Below the pieces are notes generated by a model, which was not told where the DNA came from, did no database searches, and was given only the letters and a program-made list of their open reading frames with translations. The position numbers and the translations under genes were made by a program. A stretch of DNA of 29,077 bases. Source: CAVQGF01 sp045807945. GTDB taxonomy: Bacteria; Acidobacteriota; Terriglobia; Terriglobales; Acidobacteriaceae. The stretch is from the NCBI GenBank assembly GCA_045807945.1, contig JBJMGI010000101.1, forward strand, positions 1-29,077, written 5' to 3'. Within the stretch, counting starts at the first letter, position 1, and each line of letters opens with the position of its first letter. Below, in pieces: positions 1 to 8,041 of the stretch.

Positions 1-1233
1 CACGTTGTTCGAGATCTCAATCGCCTGGTCGAGGCCGTCAGTAGGAATCAATGAGACGACGGGCCCAAAGATCTCTTCCTGCGCGATGCGCATTTTCGGA
101 TCGACATCGCTGAAGACGGTGGGCTGGAAGAAGAAGCCGTGCGCGTAAGCGTCTTTATCGAGACGTGAACCGCCGGCCGCGAGCTTGGCGCCTTCGTTCT
201 TGCCGATGTCGACGTATTTCTGCGAGGTCTCTACCTGCGCTGAATTGATCTGCGGCCCCATCTGCGTGGATGCTTCGAGCCCATTACCGATGCGCAGTGA
301 TTGAGCGTGGGAGACGAGCGCGTCGCGGAACTTGTTGAAGATCGATTTATGCAAAATGACTCGGCTGGTGGCAGTGCAACGCTGGCCGGTAGTGCCGAAG
401 GCTCCCCAGAGAACGCCCTCGACTGCCAAGTCGAGATTCGCATCGTCGAGAACGATCATCGCGTTCTTGCCGCCCATTTCCAGCGAACAATGCTTGAAGC
501 TGCGGGCGGCGACTTCGCCGATCATGCGTCCGACTTCGCTGGAGCCAGTGAATGAGATAGCGCGAACGTCAGGATTCGTGAGCATAGGCGCGCCGGCTTC
601 AGGACCGAAACCCGTAACGATATTGACCACACCTTTGGGCAGGCCGGCGTCGAGTAGCGCCTGCACGATGTTGATGGTCGAGAGCGGAGTATCTTCCGCG
701 GGCTTGATCACGCAGGTGTTGCCGCAAACCAGCGCGGGGAAGAGCTTCCAGGATGGGATCGCCATCGGGAAGTTCCAGGGCGTGATCATGCCGCACACGC
801 CCACGGGCTGGCGGATGGACATTGCAAATTTGTTGGGGAGTTCGGAAGGAACCGTTTGTCCGAAAAGACGGCGGCCTTCGCCGGCCATGTAATAAGCGGT
901 ATCCACAGCTTCCTGCACGTCGCCACGGGTCTCGCTGAGGACTTTGCCCATCTCGCGAGTCATGTCATTGGCGTACTGCTCCTTACGTTCGAGCAGAATC
1001 TCGCCGGCCCGGAAGATGATCTCAGCACGACGTGGTGCGGGGACTAAGCGCCAGGTTTCCCAGGCTTTCTTCGCGGCTGCAACCGCGGCATCAACGTCTT
1101 CTTTATTCGAGCGCTGGAAGAGGCCGACTACATCGCGGGTGTCGGCGGGATTGAGGTTCTCGAAGGTCTGTCCAGAGCGGGACGGCACCCATTCTCCATC
1201 GATCAGATTGTTGTAAGTCTTGGGCGCGGCCAT
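1..1233 (-). CDS. NAD(P)-dependent aldehyde dehydrogenase (C-terminus beyond window edge)
   Basis: This ORF opens with ATG at 1233, preceded by an AAGGAA ribosome site, and stays open to the left edge, giving 411 residues of an enzyme that is normally about 480-500. It belongs to the aldehyde dehydrogenase superfamily, which oxidises aldehydes to carboxylic acids in the cytoplasm. The N-terminus reads MAAPKTYNNLIDGEWVPS. The substrate and cofactor region contains TPWNFP and FTGS. The general-base Glu lies in LEMGGKN and the catalytic Cys is residue 286 in GQRCTATSR. The GTTGQRC context resembles alpha-ketoglutarate semialdehyde dehydrogenases, but the substrate cannot be fixed from sequence. 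A terminator at 1317-1344 separates it from csbD upstream, so it is probably transcribed alone. The last part of the catalytic domain and the oligomerisation tail are outside the window. Confidence 0.93.
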   Translation of the reverse strand, partial: MAAPKTYNNLIDGEWVPSRSGQTFENLNPADTRDVVGLFQRSNKEDVDAAVAAAKKAWETWRLVPAPRRAEIIFRAGEILLERKEQYANDMTREMGKVLSETRGDVQEAVDTAYYMAGEGRRLFGQTVPSELPNKFAMSIRQPVGVCGMITPWNFPMAIPSWKLFPALVCGNTCVIKPAEDTPLSTINIVQALLDAGLPKGVVNIVTGFGPEAGAPMLTNPDVRAISFTGSSEVGRMIGEVAARSFKHCSLEMGGKNAMIVLDDANLDLAVEGVLWGAFGTTGQRCTATSRVILHKSIFNKFRDALVSHAQSLRIGNGLEASTQMGPQINSAQVETSQKYVDIGKNEGAKLAAGGSRLDKDAYAHGFFFQPTVFSDVDPKMRIAQEEIFGPVVSLIPTDGLDQAIEISNNV

Positions 1234-1316
1234 GGTTCCTTGTAAGTCCGTGAGGTGGTTTCGAACTAAGTATTGTAAATGAAAGATGCTGGAGGCCGGA
1301 AGAAGGACTCAGGTGC

Positions 1317-1344
1317 AAAAGAAAAAGGCGCCCGAAGGCGCCTC
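1317..1344 (-). terminator. Rho-independent terminator after the CsbD gene
   Basis: Read on the minus strand, the inverted repeat GGCGCC, loop TTCG, GGCGCC is followed directly by a run of T with one C. The arms are at 1327-1332 and 1337-1342. It lies 18 bases past the CsbD stop codon and upstream of the aldehyde dehydrogenase start, so it should end the membrane-peptide/CsbD transcript. Confidence 0.88.
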
Positions 1345-1361
1345 GGTTGTAGCAGCAAACA

Positions 1362-1661
1362 CTACGCTGCGTTCTCGTCTTTTTCGATATCGTCGTTGCC
1401 GATCTCGTTGTCGCGATTCGGCTGCACGTCGGAGCGATTGCCGCGGAAGTTGTCGGCGATATTCTGGCCGGCATTCTTAACATCATCCGCGATGTTACGG
1501 CCGGCGTCTTTCACATTGCCGAAGGTGTTTTGCATCTTGCCTTCGACCTGTTTGCCCGCGCCCTTAGCTTCCTGCTCTTCGTTGCCGGTGACTTCGCCGA
1601 ACTTCTCCTGCGCCTTGCCGGCAAAATCCTTCATTTTTCCTGTAACGCGATCGCTATCCAT
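1362..1661 (-). CDS. CsbD-family stress-response protein
   Basis: This 99-residue hydrophilic protein begins MDSDRVTGKMKDFAGKAQEK, the usual CsbD opening, with the family phrase GEVTGN following. CsbD proteins are small, abundant and induced by general stress; their biochemical role is unknown. Residues from about 50 to 75 hold two near-identical 11-residue units, VKDAGRNIADD and VKNAGQNIADN, which predict an amphipathic helix. The tail is rich in Asp, Asn and Glu. The ribosome site AAAGGAGGAG sits seven bases before ATG and is among the strongest in the window, which suggests high expression. The gene follows the small membrane-peptide gene after 28 bases and is closed by the terminator at 1317-1344. 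Confidence 0.9.
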   Translation of the reverse strand: MDSDRVTGKMKDFAGKAQEKFGEVTGNEEQEAKGAGKQVEGKMQNTFGNVKDAGRNIADDVKNAGQNIADNFRGNRSDVQPNRDNEIGNDDIEKDENAA

Positions 1662-1689
1662 GTTTACTCCTCCTTTTAACTTCTTCGAC

Positions 1690-1842
1690 CTAAATTGCTG
1701 CTCTGCGTCCAGTTATCAGCTGGAAAATCAATGCCACAACGGCCAAAACCAGCAGCAGGTGAACGAACCCCCCAAATGCGTAGCCGCTCACGACACCGAC
1801 CAACCAAAGAACCAGCAGAATCACGAAAATCGTCCAAAGCAT
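1690..1842 (-). CDS. Small hydrophobic membrane protein, lmo0937/DUF5670-like
   Basis: This is a 50-residue protein, MLWTIFVILLVLWLVGVV at the start and ITGRRAAI at the end, with two membrane segments (about 3-19 and 27-44) joined by a Gly-rich turn. The ATG at 1842 is chosen over an upstream in-frame start at 1878 because GGGAGG lies just before it and because the upstream extension adds polar residues atypical of the family. Such peptides often sit beside CsbD or other stress genes in soil bacteria, and here csbD follows after 28 bases, probably on one transcript. The function is unknown; an envelope-stress role is inference from the neighbour. Confidence 0.78.
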   Translation of the reverse strand: MLWTIFVILLVLWLVGVVSGYAFGGFVHLLLVLAVVALIFQLITGRRAAI

Positions 1843-1954
1843 TCCCGCACCTCCCAAACAGTTACTCTCACACCGCAATGATTGGGTGCCATTCTGACGC
1901 TTCAGGTTGGGTCAAATCGGGAGCTGCTGGATATGCGGAACGGAATCCAGCAGC

Positions 1955-2656
1955 TCAGGCGGGAAAAAGATCAGAGCAGCAGGAGAACGCGGCGTCCGGG
2001 GAATGGCGCTCGAGCTCGGCCAAGGGAAAGATTCCGGTTGCGAGCGCAATCACCGGAATCCCAGTCGCGCGGGCGGCACTGATGTCGGCGGGGGTATCGC
2101 CGAACAGCACGACCGTCGCGTCAGGAAGAACCTTGTGCGCGAGCGTGAGCGCGTGCTGAAAGATGGCTGGCCGGGTTTCGTGCGGATCGGAGAAGGCTCC
2201 GAAGGTGAAGTAATCGCGCAACCCGGCGGCGCGTAACTTTGCCCACCCGATCGTTTCAAAGTTCCCAGTCGCGACGCCGAGGATTTTTCCCCGATCATGC
2301 AGAGAACTGACGAGCTCACGGATAGACGGGCAGAGCTCCGGGCGTAGATCTTTGCTGTTGGCTTCGACCTCGGCACACATACGCGAAATGATCCTGGGTA
2401 GCTCGTTCTCGAGAGCGCGCGCTGGAATTCCGGCCCGCGTGGCGACGGCGCGAAGAATCCCAATATCGGTGTTGCCATGCATGTGGATGCCATCGGTGTT
2501 CGCTTCAACCTTGAACACTTCGCGAATGGCGTTGAGGAAGGCGAAGTAATGGACGGCGTCGCGGGAATTCAGCAGCGTGCCATCGATATCGAAGATGCAA
2601 ATGTCCGCCTGCTGAATAAGCTCCTGAGCGCGCGCGAGGTGGTGGAGTGTCGCCAT
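1955..2656 (-). CDS. HAD-superfamily hydrolase, phosphoglycolate phosphatase-like
   Basis: This 233-residue protein has all the main HAD motifs. Motif I is FDIDGTLLN, with the nucleophile Asp23 and acid/base Asp25. Motif II is VATGNF and motif IV is GDTPADISAAR. An alpha-helical cap lies between motifs I and II, as in subfamily IA enzymes such as phosphoglycolate phosphatase and beta-phosphoglucomutase. These enzymes hydrolyse small phosphomonoesters in the cytoplasm with Mg2+; the actual substrate is unknown. The ATG at 2656 has no clear ribosome site. It faces the start of the ymdB-like gene at 2683 with only 26 bases between. A minus-strand TATGAT (2672-2677) could be its -10 element, which would make a very short leader. 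Confidence 0.88.
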   Translation of the reverse strand: MATLHHLARAQELIQQADICIFDIDGTLLNSRDAVHYFAFLNAIREVFKVEANTDGIHMHGNTDIGILRAVATRAGIPARALENELPRIISRMCAEVEANSKDLRPELCPSIRELVSSLHDRGKILGVATGNFETIGWAKLRAAGLRDYFTFGAFSDPHETRPAIFQHALTLAHKVLPDATVVLFGDTPADISAARATGIPVIALATGIFPLAELERHSPDAAFSCCSDLFPA

Positions 2657-2682
2657 TTACCGTCTGCTACCATCATATCTTC

Positions 2683-3477
2683 ATGCGTATTTTATTCATC
2701 GGCGACATCTTCGGCCGTCCGGGCCGAACCATCGTGCGGGAAAAGCTGCACGAGGTGGTAGAACACCACAGGATCGACTTGGTCATAGCGAATGCTGAAA
2801 ATTCGGCCGCGGGATTCGGCATCACGGCGCCTATAGCGGAAGAACTATTCGAACTGAAGATCGACGTTCTGACCACCGGAAATCATGTTTGGGACAAGAA
2901 GGAGATCATCGAGTTCTTCAATTCGGCGAATGGGAATGCAAACAGTCTTGCGAAGCGAGTTTTGCGTCCAGCAAATTATCCGGTAGGCACGCCAGGAACG
3001 GGCGTATTCGAAGGGAAGACTAAGGACGGAACCGCGTACGCGGTGATCAATCTGCAAGGCCGCGTGTTCATGGCAAGCAATGACGATCCATTCCGGAAGG
3101 CAGACGAGATTCTGAAATCAATCAAGGCAAAGGTGATCTTTGTGGACTTCCACGCGGAGGCCACGTCGGAAAAAATGGCGCTGGGCTGGTATCTCGATGG
3201 TCGAGTGACAGCAGTCGTCGGCACGCATACGCATGTGCCCACTGCAGACGAGCGCATCCTGCATCAGGGGACAGCATTTCTGACAGACGTGGGGATGACG
3301 GGACCTTACGACGGGATTATCGGAGTGGAGAAGGAGCACGCGCTATCGCGGTTCCTGACCAGCATGCCGTCGCGGTTTGAGCCGGCGAAGAATGAGCCGA
3401 GGTTCTGCTCGGTGATCGTGGATTGCGATGCGATGAGCGGACGAGCGAATTCCATCAAACGATTAATGCTGGAGTAG
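2683..3477 (+). CDS. ymdB: YmdB/TIGR00282-family metallophosphoesterase
   Basis: This 264-residue protein matches the YmdB family, which binds two metals and hydrolyses cyclic nucleotide phosphodiesters; in Bacillus it affects biofilm and motility decisions. Visible motifs are GDIFGRPGR (Asp8), IANAENSAAGFGIT (Asn38, Glu39), TTGNHVWDKKE (Asn67, His68), DFHAEATSEK, GTHTHVPTADE and TDVGMTGPYD, all in family order, so the active site looks complete. The ATG at 2683 is used because the longer in-frame start at 2647 would lie inside the divergent HAD gene and add residues foreign to the family. The gene ends only eight bases before the stop of the convergent FecR-like gene. Confidence 0.93.
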   Translation: MRILFIGDIFGRPGRTIVREKLHEVVEHHRIDLVIANAENSAAGFGITAPIAEELFELKIDVLTTGNHVWDKKEIIEFFNSANGNANSLAKRVLRPANYPVGTPGTGVFEGKTKDGTAYAVINLQGRVFMASNDDPFRKADEILKSIKAKVIFVDFHAEATSEKMALGWYLDGRVTAVVGTHTHVPTADERILHQGTAFLTDVGMTGPYDGIIGVEKEHALSRFLTSMPSRFEPAKNEPRFCSVIVDCDAMSGRANSIKRLMLE

Positions 3478-3485
3478 GCTGGCGG

Positions 3486-4121
3486 TTACGGCGCGCTAAC
3501 GCTCTTGCCGTGACAGAAGCTGCCGACCGTGCAATAAGCGATGATCCCGGCACCCGCCGCTGCAAGTGCACCAGCCCCGATCGGAACTACTGAGCCAGGC
3601 GCTCCCGGCGTGATGGGGGTGCATCCCGAGTTCACGTGGCGTGTGTAGGATTGCCCCTGCGCGACAGTTATCGGCTGACCTTTGCCGTCATCAATTGTGA
3701 CTGCACCTTGCGTGGGGCTGATGGTCAGACCCTGAGAATTGTTGTAAACGCCGAATTTCGCGGTTACGGCCACTGGTTTTACGACCAGGCCGACCGCTCT
3801 CACTTCGGTACCGCGCAGCGTGGTTACGTTTACGCCGCCGCAGCCTAAATCCAGCTTGTTATCCCCATAAACCACAGAGCTGTTTTCCGGAACGGTCACG
3901 CTATAAGAATCTGCAGTGATGTTTGCGTTCGATGCAGCCATGGTCTGCAACCGGTCGCCCGGGAAGATGTTGCCATGCTGAGCAATAGGGGTTCCGTTCA
4001 CATTGGCGCTACCCTGGACGTTCAGAATCCCAGGCGCAACCTCAGCAAGCAGGGCAATAGGCACACTGAGAACCAGCAGCCACACAGTGTTTTGGAGAAT
4101 TTTAGGATTCATGGATGGCAT
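3486..4121 (-). CDS. Secreted FecR-like domain protein
   Basis: The protein is about 211 residues. An N-terminal signal segment (WLLVLSVPIALLA) is followed by a FecR-like beta-rich region: GILNVQGSANVNGTPIAQHG, then a phrase resembling the usual FecR 'GD.L.T' element (FPGDRLQTM), then SVTVPENSSVVYG. The C-terminal third has a hydrophobic Gly/Ala stretch (about VPIGAGALAAAGAGIIAY) that may be a membrane anchor. FecR domains are usually periplasmic and mediate signalling or polymer binding; no sigma factor or TonB receptor is adjacent, so classical FecR signalling is not supported. The gene follows the polysaccharide genes on the same strand and may act in envelope or exopolysaccharide assembly. 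A promoter at 4137-4166 excludes the longest in-frame start at 4169; ATG at 4121 or 4112 remains possible. Confidence 0.7.
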   Translation of the reverse strand: MPSMNPKILQNTVWLLVLSVPIALLAEVAPGILNVQGSANVNGTPIAQHGNIFPGDRLQTMAASNANITADSYSVTVPENSSVVYGDNKLDLGCGGVNVTTLRGTEVRAVGLVVKPVAVTAKFGVYNNSQGLTISPTQGAVTIDDGKGQPITVAQGQSYTRHVNSGCTPITPGAPGSVVPIGAGALAAAGAGIIAYCTVGSFCHGKSVSAP

Positions 4122-4136
4122 CAGTAGCCGAAAACG

Positions 4137-4166
4137 AATGTACCCCGATTTTGCTTCGAGCGTCAA
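4137..4166 (-). promoter_or_regulatory. Sigma70-type promoter for the FecR-like gene
   Basis: On the minus strand, TTGACG (4161-4166) and TACATT (4137-4142) are separated by 18 bases. Transcription would begin near 4130, just upstream of the ATG codons at 4121 and 4112. This would make the FecR-like gene separately transcribed from the TPR gene. Confidence 0.55.
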
Positions 4167-4266
4167 CAAAATTCAGAGCTGTTCCCAAATGGTAATGATG
4201 GTTAAACCCTATGATTCCCAAGGAGTTGCTGTGGTCGTGTGACGTTCGTAATGGGAACCAACCCTC

Positions 4267-5526
4267 CTACGGTGCTGAAGCGGAGGGAAGTACCGAAAGC
4301 GCAAGATCGTCAAGCCAAACGGTGCCTTTTACCCGCGTCGGCTGGGGACCCTGCACGATGCGCACGGCCAGTAAGTGAGACTCAGCCGGAACCGTGAAGT
4401 CGACCGAAGTAGGTTGCCAATTGTTGGTGGCTGCAATCTCCGGCCCGGTCGCCACAAGAGTGCGAGAGTAGTAATCCTCAACACCGAGCCTAGGTGGAAT
4501 AGCGGCCAAGAGATCTTTGGTGCGGGCGTAAGCGCTCAGGCGCATGGTAGTGCCAGGAGTAGCCGGGAATATCTGCCAGATTCCGGCGTCTGTGGTCGAG
4601 GCGCCGTTGTAGGTGACGGCCAGCGAACGATGCCCGCTGTGAGGGTTATCGTCATCCTGGAAGAGAACCACCGCACCCGTGTTGTTGAAGCGCCAATCGA
4701 ATCCCGCGTTGCGAATGTCGTCTTCAAAGCCGGCGTTGACGAGCGATCCATTACTGCTATTACCACCTTGCTTGCCTTGATCGGCGGCTTGAATCTCATC
4801 CCACGCGGAGCGTGCTTGCGCAGGCTGCTTCTGCTGGATCAACCAATCTACGTAGGCGACGGGGTTCCCCGAATCAAGGGATTGATGCATTGCGACTATG
4901 TGTTGCCAGACTTGGGCGGCGGCATCGGGTTCGTTGTAACGCACCAGCAATTCGAGCAACCGAAAATGCAAGTCGGCCCGCGCAGGCAAAGCTGCGAGCA
5001 CGGCGGGGGCGCTGTGCGTTGCTCTCCAGCAGGTGTCTATGACGGAAACAGGGTTGGGCGGATCGTTTTCTAGAACCAGGCGAAAACGCTGCATCGCCGC
5101 AGCTGTGTCGCCGCGGCTCAGATAGAAATTTCCTTCCGACACCGCGGCATTCAGATTCTTGGGCTCGGCTCCGAAAGCCTTGTCCAGAGCGCGACCTTCT
5201 GCCGCGGCATCACCCACGCCCTTGTACGCGAGCGCGAGGTCGAGCCAGTAATCAACGATCCAAGGGTTGAGGCGAGTCGCCTCTTCTAACTCGCGCACCG
5301 CAGTGGAGGGATCGCCTTCCACAAAAAGTGCGACCCTGCCCACCCAGTGATGCCGCGCGGCGTTGTAGGGCTCCATCGCAGCAGCGCGGCGTAAGAAGGA
5401 AGGATCATCTGCGGTGGCATATTTTTCAGCGATTGCGGAGCGCGAGACGGAAACAAGGGAGCCAACAGCCAGAACTGCGCTCGTGACCAGGAAAGCGGTT
5501 TTCTTTTGGAGCGTATCGAGCTGCAC
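4267..5526 (-). CDS. TPR protein with C-terminal carbohydrate-binding-like domain
   Basis: This 419-residue protein starts with GTG at 5526, preceded by GGGGGT. A hydrophobic segment at about 11-32 should export or anchor it. Residues about 45-240 form TPR-like helical repeats, for example AVRELEEATRLNPWIVDYWL and AMQRFRLVLENDPPNP. A linker rich in Gly, Asn and Ser leads to a beta-sandwich-like region that starts LVNAGFEDD and ends VKGTVWLDDLALSVLP, the pattern of galactose-binding-like or CBM4/9-type folds. It begins 27 bases after the Wzc-like gene, so both are likely cotranscribed. The likely role is a scaffold or sugar-binding accessory of exopolysaccharide assembly; this is inferred from domains and context, and I do not recognise a named family. 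Confidence 0.75.
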   Translation of the reverse strand: MQLDTLQKKTAFLVTSAVLAVGSLVSVSRSAIAEKYATADDPSFLRRAAAMEPYNAARHHWVGRVALFVEGDPSTAVRELEEATRLNPWIVDYWLDLALAYKGVGDAAAEGRALDKAFGAEPKNLNAAVSEGNFYLSRGDTAAAMQRFRLVLENDPPNPVSVIDTCWRATHSAPAVLAALPARADLHFRLLELLVRYNEPDAAAQVWQHIVAMHQSLDSGNPVAYVDWLIQQKQPAQARSAWDEIQAADQGKQGGNSSNGSLVNAGFEDDIRNAGFDWRFNNTGAVVLFQDDDNPHSGHRSLAVTYNGASTTDAGIWQIFPATPGTTMRLSAYARTKDLLAAIPPRLGVEDYYSRTLVATGPEIAATNNWQPTSVDFTVPAESHLLAVRIVQGPQPTRVKGTVWLDDLALSVLPSASAP

Positions 5527-5553
5527 GATCGGTGACCCCCGGGTAGCAGCGGA

Positions 5554-7842
5554 TCAGCTGCGCGAAGCCTCGTCGTAGTAGCGGCCGCCGTACTTGGAGC
5601 CGTAGTAGTACTGGTAATTCAGGTCAGGAGCACTCAAATCTACGGCATTCACGACCACACCCATCACCTTCGCATTCACGTGAAGCAGGAGGTCGCGAGC
5701 GCGACGAAGAGCATCTTTGGTGGTTTGTCCGGAACGGATGACGAGCAATACGGCGTCTGCCTTCACAGAAAGCAACACTGCATCTGTGACGGAAAGAGTA
5801 GGCGGAGTATCCAGGATGATGTGGTCATACTCCTGCCGCCATTGCTCCAGCAGAACGCGCATACCGTCAGACGCCAACAATTCAGAAGGCTGCGGAGGCG
5901 GCGGGCCGGACGGTAAGACGAAAAGGTTTGGAAGCTGTCGCGACATCGTGACCGCAGTGTCCGCCGCTTCTCCACCAGCAAGGATCGTACTCAGTCCGGA
6001 GCGATTGCTGATGCCGAGAATGGAGTGAACGCCGGGGCGTCGCATATCGCAATCCACCAACAGCACTTTTCCGCCCTTCTGTGCGAGGACAATCGCGGTG
6101 TTGACGCTGGTCGTGGTTTTACCTTCCTGCGGTAGCGCGCTGGTGATCAGAATGGTTTTCGGCGGCGAACCCAGGGACGAGAGCAGGATCGACGTGCGCA
6201 GTGCACGATAAGACTCGGCGATGCCCGACTTGGGGCGAGCGTGAGCGATCAGCCCGACTTTAGACTTTGTCGCCGCCTTCCCGCCCGCAAGCATTTTTTG
6301 CTGAGGCGTCTTGGCGAGCATTGCCAAATCACGATGGTTCAAAGGAACGATGCCAAGCGCCGGTAGAGCCGAAATACTTTCCACCTGCTCCGGCGTGCGG
6401 ACCGTGTTATCGAGAATCTCAAGCAGGAAAGCGAATGTGACGCCTCCGGCCAAGCCCATCATCAGGGCGATCGCCAAATTGCGCGGGATGTTCGGTTGCG
6501 ATGGAGCAAGCGGCACGCGCGCGATATCTACCTGGCGGATGTTGCTGGATTTCAGTCCTGCAGAGACGCCAGCTTCTTTTAATTTCTGAAGAAGGCCGTC
6601 ATAGAGCTGGCGGTTGCCATCAGCTTCACGCTTGAGCAGGTTGTACTCGATTGCGCTCTGGTTAAGCGTATTCGCTTCTTGTTTCTGCGATTCCAGTTGC
6701 GCGCGCAACATCTTCTCGCGCTGCAAAGCGGCAAGGTATTCGCTTTCGGCGCGGGAGCCGGAGTTCTTGATTTCGTGATCGATGGCAGAGCGCACCTGTT
6801 GCAGGCGGCTGGTGACTTCCTGCACCTTCGGGTACTGCGGCCCGAACTGGCTGGTGAGCTGCGCGAGTTGATCTTGCAGATCGAGTTCTTCAGTCCTGAG
6901 CTTCGCGACGAGCGGCGACTGCGTGGCGCTGGGGCTGGAAGCGGCGTTTGCCGAAGTGGCTTGCTGATACGCCGATTGCTTCAAGATGCGATCGGCTTCC
7001 GCTTCGGTCAGCTCTTTGTTCAGATCGTCGAGCTTCGCGGTGATGATGTTGGTCTTCTCGTCTCCACCGATGATGCCGTGCAGCTTCTGGTATTCGACAA
7101 GTTTTTCTTGCGAAGTCTGCACCTTGATCTCGAGGTCGGCGAGTTGGGTGGAGAGCCACTCGGATGCCTGCTGCGTGGATTCGTACTTCGCGCGGCGATT
7201 GAAGTCGACAAAGCCGGTGCTGTACGCGTTAGCGATAGCGGCTGCCAGCTGCGGATCGGGATTAGTCACGCGAATGTCGATCAAGCGGGTGTTAGGGACT
7301 GGAGTGACAGTCAATTGACTGTGCAGCTTGCCGATAAGAGCCTGTTCCTGTTCATTGCTTAAAGGAGGCGACTGCAATCCTGCCGCGGGGTGCGTAGCTA
7401 GGCTTCCGGCAAACCGCGGGTTGGAATCCAGGTGCAGTGCTTTGATGACGTTCAGCGCCAGGGTATCGCCCTGCAGGATGCGCACCTGCGTATCCATCTG
7501 CACGGTGTAGTCGTAGTCCTCGGCGTCGGCGGAAAAATCCTTCTGGTTCATGCCGAAGGGGTCCGGGTTCTCTTTATTCACCGAGAGCCGCGCTACAGAA
7601 TCGTAGGTCGGAGTGATGCGCAAGGTGTAAATGGTAGCCAGAGTAAGGACGATGAGGGCGGTAGCAATGACCGTCCATTTGCGCTTGACCAGGATGAGCC
7701 AGTAATCAGCCAGGGCAGGATCGGAAGATGCCAGCGGGACGTGGCCCGGCGAAAGCATCAGCCGAATGGCCTCGGCGGTCGTCGGCGACAGCTCGGTCTT
7801 GCCCAGATTCGAAGGAACTAGTTTGCCTGTTTCCAATCCCAC
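5554..7842 (-). CDS. Wzc-like polysaccharide co-polymerase / BY-type tyrosine kinase
   Basis: This 762-residue inner-membrane protein controls exopolysaccharide chain length and export through tyrosine phosphorylation. The N-terminal Wzz domain includes a first membrane segment at about 56-74. A long coiled coil spans about 220-440, followed by a second membrane segment (about 455-480). The cytoplasmic kinase has Walker A SALPQEGKTT with Lys575, Walker A' LLVDCDMRRP (about 594-603) and Walker B IILDTPP. The C-terminus has a tyrosine cluster, NYQYYYGSKYGGRYYDE, with seven Tyr that would be autophosphorylated. Fusion of the periplasmic and kinase parts in one chain is the proteobacterial-type arrangement. 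The start is GTG at 7842. No glycosyltransferase, Wza or phosphatase gene is adjacent, so the rest of the pathway must lie elsewhere. Confidence 0.93.
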   Translation of the reverse strand: MGLETGKLVPSNLGKTELSPTTAEAIRLMLSPGHVPLASSDPALADYWLILVKRKWTVIATALIVLTLATIYTLRITPTYDSVARLSVNKENPDPFGMNQKDFSADAEDYDYTVQMDTQVRILQGDTLALNVIKALHLDSNPRFAGSLATHPAAGLQSPPLSNEQEQALIGKLHSQLTVTPVPNTRLIDIRVTNPDPQLAAAIANAYSTGFVDFNRRAKYESTQQASEWLSTQLADLEIKVQTSQEKLVEYQKLHGIIGGDEKTNIITAKLDDLNKELTEAEADRILKQSAYQQATSANAASSPSATQSPLVAKLRTEELDLQDQLAQLTSQFGPQYPKVQEVTSRLQQVRSAIDHEIKNSGSRAESEYLAALQREKMLRAQLESQKQEANTLNQSAIEYNLLKREADGNRQLYDGLLQKLKEAGVSAGLKSSNIRQVDIARVPLAPSQPNIPRNLAIALMMGLAGGVTFAFLLEILDNTVRTPEQVESISALPALGIVPLNHRDLAMLAKTPQQKMLAGGKAATKSKVGLIAHARPKSGIAESYRALRTSILLSSLGSPPKTILITSALPQEGKTTTSVNTAIVLAQKGGKVLLVDCDMRRPGVHSILGISNRSGLSTILAGGEAADTAVTMSRQLPNLFVLPSGPPPPQPSELLASDGMRVLLEQWRQEYDHIILDTPPTLSVTDAVLLSVKADAVLLVIRSGQTTKDALRRARDLLLHVNAKVMGVVVNAVDLSAPDLNYQYYYGSKYGGRYYDEASRS

Positions 7843-7896
7843 TCCGCTCGGGTGATCGAAGCCATTCGCATCAAGACACAGTTTGGGGGAGTACCG

Positions 7897-7923
7897 ATTC
7901 TACATCAGAGTTGCTGCTGCCAA
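7897..7923 (-). promoter_or_regulatory. Possible promoter for the Wzc-like gene
   Basis: The minus strand carries TTGGCA (7918-7923) and TAGAAT (7897-7902). The 15-base spacer is shorter than ideal. Position, about 50 bases upstream of the GTG at 7842, fits a promoter for the polysaccharide genes. Confidence 0.35.
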
Positions 7924-8005
7924 GGGGAGATTTCCTGAGAAATAGGGTGTATCGCGGTAGTAACGCTAAGGAAGCACCCGTTTCTGCCAAGGATTTCGCT
8001 CTGAG

Positions 8006-8033
8006 TTGACGACAATCGCCAGCAATGTAATTC
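8006..8033 (+). promoter_or_regulatory. Possible promoter for the GalT-like gene
   Basis: TTGACG (8006-8011) and TAATTC (8028-8033) are 16 bases apart. If real, transcription would start almost at the ATG at 8042, giving a leaderless message, and would rule out the in-frame TTG start at 8006. Confidence 0.33.
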
Positions 8034-8041
8034 TGGCCAGA

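Noticed and set aside
4122..4169. Longer N-terminus for the FecR-like protein
   Set aside because: The start at 4169 lies upstream of the -10 and overlaps the -35 of the best promoter, and adds a non-signal-like segment.
6679..7362. Long open frame opposite the Wzc-like gene
   Set aside because: It mirrors the coiled-coil region; biased Leu/Arg/Gly content and no recognisable motif.
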